Shown piece after piece: positions 34,331 to 45,038 of a DNA stretch of 64,000 nucleotides. The notes under the pieces were generated by a model that saw only the letters and a program-made list of their open reading frames with translations, was not told the DNA's origin and ran no database searches. Position 1 is the stretch's first letter, and each line of letters begins with the position of its first letter. The stretch is taken from assembly GCA_905221605.1 (NCBI GenBank), contig CAJNDS010002834.1, positions 247,501 through 311,500 on the forward strand, given 5' to 3'. This stretch comes from Symbiodinium natans. Its lineage: Eukaryota > Sar > Dinophyceae > Suessiales > Symbiodiniaceae. The translations under genes and the position numbers were made by a program.

Positions 34331-34834
34331 CAAATACTCGATGGCACAGGTAGCGCTTTTCTCCTCGCTGCTGGTGGCCAGGTTTCGGGCTGCAAGGCCG
34401 ATGTTAAGCGGTGCTTCGATTCGGTGCTCCCCGCTGCGGCCTCGAGATGTGCCCAGCACTTTGGCCTCCCTGGTTGTTTGATCGGCACCCTTCGTAGCTT
34501 TTACGCTCTTGCGACTTGGAAAGCTGTCCCACAAGCACTTGAAGCTTGAGATGGCTTTTACGCTGCCCAGAAGCGCTGGGTCACCTTTGCTGGCCACTGG
34601 GAGGATGAGCCTATTTGTCCAGCTGCAGGCCTGTTGCAGGGATGCCCCCTTTCTCCAATGCTGATGTGCACCATCATGGGTGTGTGGACAAAAGTTGTGA
34701 AAAAGGAGTGGCCTGATGTGGGGGCTACTATTTACCTGGACGACAGATGCCTTTGGTCCAAAAAGGCGGCGGCAGTGGCTCCCGAAGAACTTGCTGGCGC
34801 CACCGCTACTGGCTCCATCGTGGACAAGGCTGCA
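34331..34834 (+). pseudogene. Reverse transcriptase fragment of a non-LTR-type retroelement
   Basis: One frame of about 168 codons carries reverse-transcriptase landmarks in order: DVKRCFDS (catalytic Asp of motif A) near 34400-34423, an FGLPGCLIGTL helix, QGCPLSPML (motif B) at 34637-34663, and YLDD (catalytic pair, motif C) near 34734-34745. A TGA interrupts the frame at 34547-34549, where TGG would read on. The endonuclease, thumb and the element's ends are missing, and its right side runs straight into CCCTAAA-type repeats. It reads as an old truncated copy trapped in an intron or spacer. Confidence 0.85.
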
Positions 34835-34963
34835 GGTCTTAGGGGCACCCTAAACCCTAAACCCCAAGCCCCAAGCCCCAAGCCCCAAACCCCTAACCCT
34901 GAACCCCAAGCCCTTATAATAAGCCCTCAACCTTAAACCCTAACCTTGCCACGCTTCCTGGAG

Positions 34964-35035
34964 GTGCTGTGCCTCTTCCCGCGCTACTTCGTTAAGCCGC
35001 CGGCCCAGTTCCCGCGGATCCTCGTGCATTTCGGG
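34964..35035 (+). CDS. Exon of unrecognised + strand gene
   Basis: 24 codons between TGGAG and donor GTTTAG; frame VLCLFPRYFVKPPAQFPRIL then VHFG. Phase 0 on both sides. The donor is the first base pair of a telomere-like array. Confidence 0.6.
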
Positions 35036-35699
35036 GTTTAGGGCTTAGGGTTTAGGGGAGGATGAATTGGTTTCTTAGGCTTACCCCCCCCCCCCCCCGT
35101 ACAAACCTCAGCCAGCATACCATGAGCAAGCTTTCATCATATTCATTTTATCCTCAGCTCAAACCCCAATCCCTAAACCCTAAACCCTGAAGTCAAAGTC
35201 AGGGATTGTGATGCGCGGCTTTGAGGGCGGAGTTGAGTGTTTGGGGTTTAGGGTCCGGGGCCTTTTGAATGTCGATGCAGGCTTTTCAGGCTTGTGGTTC
35301 GGGATTAGGTCCAAGGTCTGCAACCTTTAGGGTTAAGACAATCTCTGAGGTTGCTGGGTAGGCCCTTGGGATGCCCAAAACCCTCAACCCGAAACCCTAA
35401 ACCCTAAACCCTGGGTTTAAGAGGGCCATCCTCGGTTCGGATGGGAAGGCTCAGAGTCACAGACTCTGTTCTTTGTATTAGGGTTTGGGCCTTTAAGGGC
35501 TTAGAGCTTAAGGCCTACTTAGGGGTACGTACTATTCCCAGGCATACCAAACCCGACAAATTCGTATGGAAAGTAATTATGTGGACATGTCGTGGGGTTT
35601 AAGGACTTGTGTCTTGAACCAAGCCCTGCAGCCCCCCAACCCTAACACCTACCCTAAACCCTAAACCCTAACCCTAAACCTTGGAACCTTAAAGCCGGC

Positions 35700-36113
35700 T
35701 TGAGGATGCCCAAGTACGCAAACGCCTACAACCGAGGCGCACCCTGCCTCAAGGAGGACATCGCAGACGATGCCGCGGTCCTCGCCTGGGCCGAAGGCCT
35801 GGTGATGGGAGCCACGGTTGGCTTCACATGGTGTGGGAGGACACGACCTCGGTACGACCTCCCGCCGAACTGGAGGTACGCCGTGGCTTGGTTCGCTGCA
35901 CAAGTGAGAACCGAAGATGCCCTACTCGAGTGCATCATCCTTGCAGCAGCCATGGTTGCGGCCGAGCGAGGCGAGCTACCCCTCACTGACGTTGGGTTCC
36001 GGCCCCTTGCCCCGTTGATGAGCAGGAACTTGCCAGCCTCATCTCCAGTTGGATGGCCCGTGCGCGCGGGACCATCCGAGGCAAGCTGCTCGGGCACCAT
36101 CTCAAAACCCTAA
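35700..36113 (+). CDS. Long open stretch, unrecognised
   Basis: About 137 codons open on the + strand (AWAEGLVMGATVGFTWCGRT and NWRYAVAWFAAQV), while 124 codons of the opposite strand are also open. Codon-like GC-rich sequence makes coding origin likely, and the + strand peptide looks more natural. No domain recognised. It could be an unusually long exon or an element-derived fragment. Confidence 0.4.
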   Translation: MRMPKYANAYNRGAPCLKEDIADDAAVLAWAEGLVMGATVGFTWCGRTRPRYDLPPNWRYAVAWFAAQVRTEDALLECIILAAAMVAAERGELPLTDVGFRPLAPLMSRNLPASSPVGWPVRAGPSEASCSGTISKP

Positions 36114-36310
36114 ACCTAAAATTCGCAATCCCTAAACCCGAAAACCAGGCCCTAAACCCTAAATCCTAAACCCTAAACCCCTAAAACCCTAATCATGGGA
36201 TGTTCCCCCTTATACCAAGCTAGTAGAACGGTGAACGTCGCAAATCTAACCTAAATGCCTAAACCCTAGCCCTAAACCCGAAACCCTAAATCCCTAAGCC
36301 TTAAACTAAC

Positions 36311-36514
36311 GAATCCCCAGGTCTGAGCATCCCTAAACCCTAGCCCTAAACCCTAAACCCCTGAACCCTTAAAGTCATGAATCCCGAGGTCTGAGTATCC
36401 CTAAACCCTAAATCCCTAAACCCTTAAACTCATGAATCCCCAGGTCTGAGTATCCCTAAACCCTAGCCCTAAACCCTAAATCCCTAAACCCTTTAGTGAA
36501 TCCACAGGTCTGAG
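36311..36514 (+). repeat. Fourfold repeat of a 3' splice-site segment
   Basis: The segment GAATCCCCAGGTCTGAG occurs at 36311, 36379, 36434 and 36498 with one or two changes. The first three copies are each followed by CCCTAAA-type repeats. Only the fourth leads into coding sequence. Confidence 0.85.
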
Positions 36515-36591
36515 TTGGAGCATGCCATCCAGCTCGGCTTTGAGGGCAGTCCAGCCGAGGCGGCTGCCTTAGGGCTTGGGGGTTTAGGGTT
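36508..36591 (+). CDS. Exon candidate (SELEHAIQLGFEGSPAEAAA)
   Basis: After CCACAG the frame reads SELEHAIQLGFEGSPAEAAA, ending at donor GTTTAG of the following array. Helical, Ala/Glu-rich. Gene not recognised. Confidence 0.55.
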
Positions 36592-38511
36592 TAGGGTTTA
36601 GGGTGTTATCCCTCTGCTACCACGTTAAGTCTGAGACTCTTCGAGGTGTTGGGTCGTGCTCTTTGTTGGTGCGGGAAGGGGGGGAGAGCGGGGGGTGAGG
36701 GCGGAGCTGGGGGCCCTAAACCCTAAACCCTAAACCCTAAACCCTAAACCCTAAACCCTAAACCCTAAACCCTAAACCCTAAACCCTAAACCCTAAACCC
36801 AGGGGGGGGGGGGGGGGGGGGGGCGGGCCCTGCGGTCGGGAAGGAAGTCGGTGATTTTGTTTTAGGGGGAAGGCGTTTGTTGTTTCGGGGGTCAGGCACT
36901 TTAGGCCTAGGGAGTAGGGTTCAGGGTTCATGGTTTGGAGGGTTGAGAGTTTGAGAGGGTTGAGAGGTTTGAGAGGTTTGAGAGGGTTTCGAGGGTTCAG
37001 GGTAAGATCCTATTTCCCGCTCCTGCGTTGTGGGGCACGGAGCAGGTGTTAGGAGGGCTTAATGTCTCTCGCGAGGGTTTAGGGTTCGGGTTTATGGTTT
37101 AAGGTTTTGGGTGTTGATTTCTGTGTTATGTGGAGGGTACATTAGCGGGTCGGCTTAGAAGCAAGCAGTTTTCCCTAGAGGCCTCAACGAGTTGTAAACC
37201 CTGTCTATACCTAAACCCAAACTCTCGCAACTGCCCGGCTAACGCACAAGCAATCCCTAACCCCAAAACCCCCTAAACCCCCAAACCCAAACACCCTGAA
37301 AAGCATTCCCTCAACTAGCGCTTGCCTTGCCTAATTGTCAAATTGGCTTAGGCCGTTTTCGGCCTTTCTTCCGTTTAGCCACACGTCCAGCTGCTTTGGG
37401 GTGCACAAGATTAAGGGTTCAGGGCTCAGGTTGGGGGAAAGATTTCTTAGGATTCTCGCATGATGGGGCAACGGAGGATCCCTAAACCCTGATCCCTAGC
37501 GTTGAGATCCCCCCCCCCCTCCCCGAAGCATGTGAGGTAGGTTCGGTTGGCCAGTGTAAAGGATGCCAGTATATCCTTATACGCTCACGAATGAATATAT
37601 ACACCAGGAGCTATACATACATATAACCAAGAACTGCAAGTAGCACCCTACGCTCAATGTAGTTCTTTAAGCGTCTGTGACACTGAGGTGGAAATCCGCC
37701 TGGAGCCAGGCGAATGCGTTCCTGTGTACCTGGGCTTTGGAGTTATGGCTTATGGTTTAGGCCTGATGGCCTGTTTTAAGTAAAGCTAATGGCAACCCCA
37801 AACAGGGAAGCCCAAGAACATAGTAGGATAGAAAGGAAATATATCTGGTAGGTGTATGCCTACTCTGTTCCTACTAAGTTCTTGGGGTTCCGTGTTTGTG
37901 GTTGCTATTCAAGCCCCTTGAACTGCGGAGCTGTCGTTTAGCGCTCTTCACGAAGAGGCAAGGACGATCGAGTCAAGACTTGCTGGGGCGGTGTCATTCT
38001 TTTTTGGTTCTGTTTAGGGCTTAGGGCTGTGGGTTTTTAATGTCGTTTTAGAGTACAAGGGGCGTTTCAAATGGACTCGCAGTCAGGGTCGGGTAGGGTG
38101 TTCCTGTGAGAGTTGCTTAGGTTTGACGTAAACCTGTGAAGCAGCAAACCCTAAACCTCCAACCCCCACAGCTTGAACCCCAAAACCCCCAAACCCCCAC
38201 AAGCCCTCAACATGAATCCCCAACTAAACCCTGAACCTTTCCTAAACCCTCGTCCCTAAACCCTTATCACTACACCCGAAGCGCTTATCACTAAACTGTA
38301 GACTTTAACACCCTCGTCCCTCAACCCCAAACCCTAGTCATCAAACCCTGAACCTTAACTCCTGAACCCTAAACCCCAACCCCTAAGCCCTACTCCCTAA
38401 ACCTCAAACCCTGCTCCCTCAGACCTACACCCTAAACCTCGAAACCCTAAACCCCAAACCCTAAACCCTAAACCCTAAACCCTAAACCCTAAACCTCTCT
38501 ATGCCACCCAG
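36592..38511. repeat. Array and spacer sequence
   Basis: (CCCTAAA)n at 36716-36800 followed by a G-run at 36803-36823. Degenerate GAGGGTTTGAGA repeats lie near 36940-37010. Unique sequence at 37530-37990 shows no convincing exon. CCCTAAA-type sequence fills 38145-38490. Confidence 0.7.
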
Positions 38512-38574
38512 GCATCCACCTCAAAGCCTCGACCGCAGCGACCGGTCGGGGACTCGTGGGGATCATTTTTTGGG
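38512..38574 (+). CDS. Exon candidate (GIHLKASTAATGRGLVGIIF)
   Basis: Acceptor CCCAG, donor GTTGAT, phase 1 in and out. Frame IHLKASTAATGRGLVGIIFW. Unrecognised. Confidence 0.5.
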
Positions 38575-39374
38575 GTTGATGTTGCAGGGTTTAGGAACCC
38601 TAAACCCTAAACCCTAAACCCTAAACCCTAAACCCTAAACCCTAAACCCTAAACCCTAAACCCTTTTAGGGTGTAGGGATTAGGGTACAGGGTTTGGGGT
38701 TTAGGGTTTCTCGGGTTTAGGGTTTGCAGGTCTTGAGGTTTAGGGCTTCGGGTTTAGGGTTAGGGTTTGGGGTTTCGGGTTTAGGGTTTAGGGCTTAGGG
38801 TTTAGGGTGTGGGTTTAGGGTGTGGGTTTAGTAATACTTCCCTAAAGTGTTTCATTTGTACCTTTTCTCGCATTTATGGGGGGATATAAGAGTACCTAAC
38901 CTAATTCCCGAGTTCCGTAGCAAAGGCTGCCCGCGAAGCCCTATGGCGTTCGAAAGGCCCCCCCCAGCCCGCAGCAACAAAGCGCCCCCTCACGCCCTTG
39001 AAAACCTGAAACCCTACGAAACCTAAAGCCCCAAAAGAAGTAGGGCTTAGGGTTTGGGGTTTACGGTGTTTCCAAGAAGCTTAGCCACCCTCAAGAACTC
39101 TGAGAACCCTAACCACCTTTAGCAGCAAAGCCCTAATCCCCAAACTCCAAATCACCCCCTAAAACCCCAAACACCCCAAACCCTAAACCCAAACCCCTAA
39201 TCCTCTAACCCTCCAGCTAAAGTGTTCACTAAGGCCGGTATTTCATTATTGTTGGGTTGGGGTTCTCTCTCAATCTCTCTGAAACCAAAAAGGGTACCAT
39301 TTTGTTCTAGGTTACTCCTGGGGTCACCCTAAACCCTAAACCCTAAACCCTAAACCCTAAACCCTAATTCTTAG

Positions 39375-39466
39375 GTGTTCACTAAGGCTGTACTTCCGAC
39401 ACGATGGGCTCACCTCCGAACCCTTCTCCTTCCAAGGCTTTGACTTTTTGGGCGGACTCTTGCAGG
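39375..39466 (+). CDS. Exon candidate (LYFRHDGLTSEPFSFQGFDF)
   Basis: Follows CTTAG and ends at GTTTAG. Frame LYFRHDGLTSEPFSFQGFDF then LGGLL. The first 14 bases of the exon are duplicated at 39222-39235, on the other side of the repeat-bearing element that precedes it. Confidence 0.6.
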
Positions 39467-39869
39467 GTTTAGGGTTTAGGGTTTAGGGTTTAGGGTTTAG
39501 GGTTTAGGGGTTAGGGCTTAGGGCTTAGGGTTTAGGATTCAGGGTTTAGGGTTTAGGGTTTAGTCTAATCCCTACGCCCCATACCCTAAATTAGGTTCTC
39601 TTCTTGGGTTGCCTCTCTCAAAAGGGACCACAACTAGAGAACTGCCCACAGGTGGTGTTTCGGGTTTACGGTTTGGGGCTTCGGGTTTGGGTTCCGGGGT
39701 TTCGGTTTCGTGGTGTAGAAATTACCTTATGCAGCCTATAATCTAAGCCGTAGACATAGAATCATATATACGCCCAAAACCCGACAAACCCCCTCGAAAC
39801 CCTGCACTCCCCAAAGCCCTACAAGCACTATGCCCGAACCCTAAACCCTTTCGTAGGATGTTTGGGGCC

Positions 39870-40560
39870 ACGTGTCTGCTTCCGGCACCCTTAGCTTCCG
39901 CATCTCTTTGAGCTCAGCCTTCAGGGCTTCAAACGCCGAAGTGGGGGGATCCAGGGTTTAGGGTTTAGGGTTTAGGGTTCAGGGTTCAGGGTTTAGGGTT
40001 GACGCCCGTCGGCAGCCAGTGACTTCCCGCATGAACCCCGCCCTGTTTGTTGACTTGCTCTTCCTCCTTGCTTTTAGGTTTGTAGGGTTTAGGGTTTTAT
40101 TCTCTGTTTGTCTTTGGGTTTACAGGGGTTTGGGATTCAGGGCTTATCGGACACTAGCCGAACAGAAGTGCAGGGTAGCTTGACCCTAAACCCTAAACCC
40201 TAAACCCTAAACCCACAATCTCAGATGGCTAGTTGGCCACCAAGAAGTCGCGATAACCTGAGAACCTAGATCGGGGGCTTGCTCTACATCGTTGATTGTG
40301 TTGGGGACTTCGTACATTCCTGAAATTTCTCCGGGCAAGACGCCTTAAACCTCAGTCCTAAACCTTAAACCCTCAACCCTAAACTTTCACCCCAAGCCCT
40401 AAACCCTAAACCCTAAACCCTAAACCCTAAACCCTAAACCCTAAACCCCATGAGCTTCAGAGGCTTGGACGGCGTGGAACACTGCCGTCCGGGGCCCGGA
40501 GGAGTGCCCCACGTGTTTCGGGCCTTTGCTTGAAGCTCCACTGGATTTGGTGTTGCGCCT
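39870..40560. other. Coding-like islands of uncertain strand
   Basis: GC-rich islands at 39880-39955, 40003-40075 and 40455-40555 have good frames on both strands: for example FRISLSSAFRASNAEVGGS (+) versus FEALKAELKEMRKLRVPEA (-), and WTAWNTAVRGPEECPTC (+) versus VELQAKARNTWGTPPGP (-). Neighbouring firm exons are +, so + is slightly favoured. Confidence 0.35.
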
Positions 40561-41053
40561 TTAGTGGTTAAAGTGCTTTCGGGTTTGCGGGTTTTGGGTG
40601 TACGTAGGTTTTGGGGTGTAGGACAGGGCTTTATTGTAGAGGAGTAGCCCCCATACTCGAAGCTCTTAACTGGCCAGATTGATTAACCCTTAACCCTAAA
40701 CCCTAAACACTCGTTTTGAATGTGCGGTTTCGGTAGTTTGCTCGGAGCCATCTGTTGCCGCTCGCTGAAGGGTGATCTGCGGGTTCTTGAGGCACGGATT
40801 GCGGTTCTGGCTTAGGGTTTGTGGAAGTTTATGGCTAGCTAGTTCTGCACATTATGTGCTTTTATAACTTATATACTTCTACATACTTGACATTGAATAT
40901 ATTGTATTTCATTATCTTTTCTATGCTTCTCTACGTATCTGCCTATAAACGTAGATACGTACATTTGACTTCCCAAAATGGGGGGGACGCCCTTTTATCC
41001 CCCAAATAGTAGAGAATCCCCGTAAGGAGCCCCCCAAAAAGTGTACCCCCCCC

Positions 41054-41088
<35 letters not shown>

Positions 41089-41544
41089 ATTTTCGGAAAC
41101 GCCCCCACGTGTACAAAGACACTTAGTGCAGGGATTTAGGAGCATTGTTGAGGGGAAAATCAGCTTAGAATACGCACCTCAAAGGCGAGCGGAGGTGCAC
41201 GAGCTATGGGGCACCATCCCCCTTTTAGGGCTTAGGGGTTATGGGCTGCAGGGTTCAGGGTTTAGGGTTAAGGCTTGAAGGTTAAGGTTCAGGGTTCAGA
41301 GTTTAGGGTTTAGGGTTCAGGGTTTAGGGCATAGGGCTTCAAATGTAGACGTCGGCCATGCTCCTGTGACATGTCTCCTGCTACGGATAGGAAGCCCGAA
41401 CCCTGAAACCCTAAACCTAAGCTGAACCCTAAGCCCGAAACCCTAAGGCCTGAACTGGGCTTCGAGCCTCAATGCTCAGGGTTTGTAACTGAAACTTCTG
41501 CGCCAGGCCCTAAACCCAAAACCCCGAGAACTAGCTGTCGAACT

Positions 41545-41788
41545 GGAGGTGTGGTTCATGGGTACTTCTAACCCCAAATAGAACTGTACTTTCGAGGCCC
41601 CCTAAGTCATCTAAGTAGGTTATAAGTAGACTTATAACTGGGGTTATAAGTACCCTACACCCTAAACTCTAAACCACAAACCACAAACCCTAAACCCTAA
41701 ACCCTAAACCCTAAGCCCTAAGCCCTAAACCCTAAACCCTAAACCCTAATCTATGGGGTTCTACGTACCCATGAATCCTCCCGGTAAG
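41545..41788. mobile_element. Introner-like element of the TTCATGGGTAC family with internal telomere-like block
   Basis: Left end GGTTCATGGGTACTTCTAAC and right end TACGTACCCATGAATCC are inverted repeats. Between them lies (CCCTAAA)n at 41690-41750. It ends exactly at the 3' splice site of the exon at 41789. Confidence 0.7.
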
Positions 41789-41871
41789 CCTTGGGCCGAG
41801 GCACATTCCACGTGTACCGGGACCGCAGTGGGGACTCGGGCCAGGGCCGCTTCGAGCCGGCCTTCGTGCAG
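41789..41871 (+). CDS. Exon of unrecognised gene (GRGTFHVYRDRSGDSGQGRF)
   Basis: Acceptor GTAAG, GC donor. Frame GRGTFHVYRDRSGDSGQGRF then EPAFVQ. It ends phase 0 and joins 42379 in frame. Confidence 0.65.
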
Positions 41872-42378
41872 GCCAGAACCTTAAACCCTAAACCCTAAAC
41901 CCTAAACCCTAAACCCTGAACCCTGAACCCTGAACCCTACACCCTACACCCTACAAAACCCTGAACCCTACAAACTACAAACCCTAAACCCTAAACCCTA
42001 AGGATCCTAGTGCGATGTGTGGAAGTGTCCTCTACTTTGGGGTCTATTGGTGCCGCTGGGCAAGCCAGCCCCACCCATGGGTTGAGTTTAGGGTTTAGGG
42101 TTTAGGGTTTAGGGTTTAGGGTTTAGGGTTTAGGGTTTAAGGCTTAAGGCTTAGGGCTTCGGGCTTAGGGCTTAGGGTTTAGGGTTTAGGGCTAAGGTTT
42201 ATTGTTACAGATATTGAAGAGTTTTTTGCCAGGATGCTCAGCAGCAACCTTCTCCCCTTCCTATTTAGGGACCAGGAACCCTAAACCCTAGCCCTAAACC
42301 CTAGCCCTAAACCCTAAACCCTAGGAAATCCCTCAGAAATAACCCTTAAAAAAGTCCCTCTAAACACAACCCTTGAAG

Positions 42379-42444
42379 ATCCCATGGGAAGCTTACCGGG
42401 CGCGGGTTCAGGGAGGCTCTTGGGCCTTGCTTGTGATCTACAAG
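42379..42444 (+). CDS. Exon of unrecognised gene (IPWEAYRARVQGGSWALLVI)
   Basis: 22 codons between TTGAAG and GTTCAC, phase 0 on both sides. Frame IPWEAYRARVQGGSWALLVI then YK. Continues 41789-41871. Confidence 0.65.
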
Positions 42445-42691
42445 GTTCACAACGGGTTTAGGGTTTAGGGTTTAGGGTTTAGGATTTAGGGTTTCGGGTT
42501 TAGGGTTTAGGGTTCAGGGTTTAGGGTTTCGGGTTTAGGGTTTAGGGTTCAGGGTTTAGGGTTTAGCCTACTGAAGGGTTTAGGGTTCAGGGTTTAAGGT
42601 ATACAGGGTTGGGGTTGTTAGGGGCTTTGGGGTTGTTTTTCGAGTTTGTTATTTAGGGCTTAGGGTTTAGGGTTTACGTAGCCTACTGAAG

Positions 42692-42741
42692 ATCGGCGTG
42701 GGCATTGGCCCTTCGTCACCCTCAGCCTTTGAAAAAGCAGG
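42692..42741 (+). CDS. Exon of unrecognised gene (IGVGIGPSSPSAFEKA)
   Basis: Follows CTGAAG and ends phase 2 at GTTTAG. Frame IGVGIGPSSPSAFEKA. The 13 bases before the exon (TAGCCTACTGAAG) also occur at 42564-42576, left of the telomere-like array. The end of this gene was not found before 43231; it might continue into the next model. Confidence 0.55.
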
Positions 42742-43230
42742 GTTTAGGGTTTAGGGTTTAGGGTTTAGGGTTTAGGGAAGTCATCGCTCTGTCGGCATCA
42801 CTCGCGTGTTATCCTATGATGGTCTTGTGATGTCCTTAGGTTGGGACGGTGCTTAATCGGGATCAGAGTACCCCTCCTCTTGCAATCCCCACTAAGGGCT
42901 GTTATTCTACAGGGAAACATCCCAATCCTTGGGCATCTTCCCCACGCTGCTGGCAGTCACCTCTACAAGCTTGAGAAGTAGGCTTACGATAAGGAATCCT
43001 ATTAGTTGGGGTCTATTTTAGGGGTCCCCCCAGATGTTCGTAAACCCTCATTTGAAGTAGGGTTTATATTACTGTTATTGGTGAGTGTCTTTTTCATATT
43101 GGTGAGTGTATATACTTGGTGTCCTTTTTTGGGATACAAGAAATACAAACCCTACTTCATTTCAATAAAGCCCATGAACGGTTGGTTTTCACCTCTGGAA
43201 GCTTGAGACGGCCTCGTTTCCGAGTTTGCC

Positions 43231-44547
43231 ATGGGCGTTCCTCATGGCCCTTCCTCGCAGCTGCAGGCAACTTGCAAGCTAAGCCCTAACCCTAAACCTT
43301 AAACCCTAAACAAGCCCTAAACCCTAAGCCCTAAAATTTTTAAAAACCCTAAGCCCTAACAACCCTAAACCCCAAGTCCTAAACCCTAAACCCTAAACCC
43401 CAAACCCTGGCGAGCGCCATTGCGAGTAAGGCGGAAACGACGGCCGCCCCGAGCGAGGCCATAAAGCCCATGGCGAGTGAGGCAGATGCCAAGAGGCTCG
43501 GTAGGCCCTTGGGAGATGTTTCTATGGGATTTCGAAAAACAGGGGTTTAAAGTTTATAGGGTTTAGGGTTTCAGGGTTCAGGGTTTAGGGTTTAGGGTTC
43601 AGGGTTCTTGTTATGGCTTAGGGTTTGGGGGCCCTTATTGGCCTCAGCCTTTCTAGGACCCCAAAGACCTTGCCCTAAAATGCCCTAAACCTTCTAGGAG
43701 CCTAAACCTAAATTCCCTAAGAGGAGTTTGTAGATAGGAATCTTTTCCAGAGAATTTTGTTACTATTGGCCATCCCAGGAGGCTCCTGGACACGATGCGC
43801 AAAGTTTCGACCAAGGGCCAATGTTTGGCCGCACTGTCTGCTTTGGACAAGTCACCCAAGTCCTGCATGCGGAAGTTTGTCCAAGATGGCGGGCTGGAGA
43901 TCCTGGAGAGGTGGCTGCGAAAGGCCCCTGCCGCGCGGTACGCGTGCCTGCTGGTTCTGCTGAAGTTGCCCGTGTCCCTGCCAGATCTGCAAAAGGCGTC
44001 CAAGCTCATGCCCACCGTAACGGTGATTCAGCGTGAGGAGTCGGCGGAGGAGAACGGCAAGCAGGCGCTCGCGGTGATGGAGCGCTGGAAGGCCCTCTTC
44101 TCCCCGCCGTCCCAGCCCGGCGAAGTCGTGGAGCCCCCTACCAAGAGGCCCCGGCCCCAAGCCAAGGCAGCTGCAGCAGCGCCCCAGGCGGCCGGGGCGG
44201 CGCCCGCGGCGCCCGCGGAGGCGCCGCCGCAACCCCGAACCCCCCCGCTGAGCCAGCTGCCAGGGGCTAAGTCGGAGGACATCCCTCCGGAACTGGCCGG
44301 CCTCGACCCTCGCATTGCCCTGGTGTTAATGGAGAACTCCGCCCTGTTGGAGCTGCTGAAGAAGCAGAAGATCTTGCAAAACCTGAGCCCGCAGAACCTG
44401 GAATTCCTCGGCGCCTCACCCCGCGATTTCTTGAGCTCTTTTTGTGGCTCCTTTGGGAGCCTTTTTTTTGTTTCGTCTCCACAACGAAAGCCACCAGTAC
44501 TAATTACTCAACATCATAGTCACATGGTGAGTAATTATGACTGGTAG
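43231..44547 (+). CDS. TFIIS N-terminal-domain (TND) protein
   Basis: The model joins 43231-43277, 43415-43492 and 43779-44547 (298 codons with the TAG stop). Intron 1 is GC-AG. Intron 2 is GA-AG, with GAGGCTC at both of its ends. Residues about 58-150 resemble the helical LW/TND domain of TFIIS, elongin A, IWS1 and PNUTS: GGLEILERWL, then LLVLLKLPVSLPDLQKASKL, then an ..NGKQALAVMERWKALF helix. A KRPRP basic patch (likely nuclear signal) and an Ala/Pro-rich linker follow, then a Leu-rich helix. This points to a nuclear role in transcription elongation or PP1-type scaffolding. ATG in GCCATGG is the chosen start, but an upstream continuation is possible. The last ~40 residues are low quality and may be untranslated or spliced out. 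Confidence 0.8.
44491..44547. other. Hairpin at 3' end of TND gene
   Basis: Arms 44491-44510 and 44528-44547 pair at 17 of 20 positions (core TAATTACTCA) around a 17-base loop. The stop codon of the model lies in the right arm. It could be a 3'-end RNA structure or a short palindromic element. Confidence 0.7.
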
Positions 44548-44857
44548 TTTTGGTGACACCCACATTACGCCTTCCGAGTCGTGCAGAACAGCTCGGAGCA
44601 CTTACTTTTTCATGGCGGTGCAGCATTTTGCTTTTTAAGAGTACCTAAACCCAGTAAGGAATAGAACCGTTAGTTTTTGATATTTATCCCAACCATCAAC
44701 TAGCTAAGGTCGCAACCTGAAGAATGCTCGCAAGTCCTCCGTGCAGTCAGAAGACAGCAGGCATCGCAGCGGCTGCAGCGCTGCTTGGCCGAACTCCCTC
44801 GGTTTACCACAGGGGTCGGAGTAGTTACTAATCGTATTCCCTTGTCGTCCCTTTATT

Positions 44858-44922
44858 ACTATACTATACTATACTATACTATACTACACTACACTATACT
44901 ATACTATACTATACTACAATAA
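44858..44922. repeat. (TATAC)n pentanucleotide microsatellite
   Basis: About 12 copies with two ACACT variants, followed by a C-run at 44924-44937. It lies between the TND and RRM genes. A coding-like island at 44704-44815 just upstream is open in all three frames and is not assigned. Confidence 0.9.
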
Positions 44923-45038
44923 CCCCCCCCCCCCCCCAAACCCTGTTGAAATTATCAAGGCCCCTATATTACCCCTCTGGGGTTTCTTCGGCTGCCTGAA
45001 CTTGAGATACTGCCAGACATAGCACGCAGCATCGTAGA

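Noticed and set aside
44704-44815. Exon between TND and RRM genes
   Set aside because: Open in all three + frames (e.g. CSQVLRAVRRQQASQ), and no frame closes phase with either neighbour; left unassigned.
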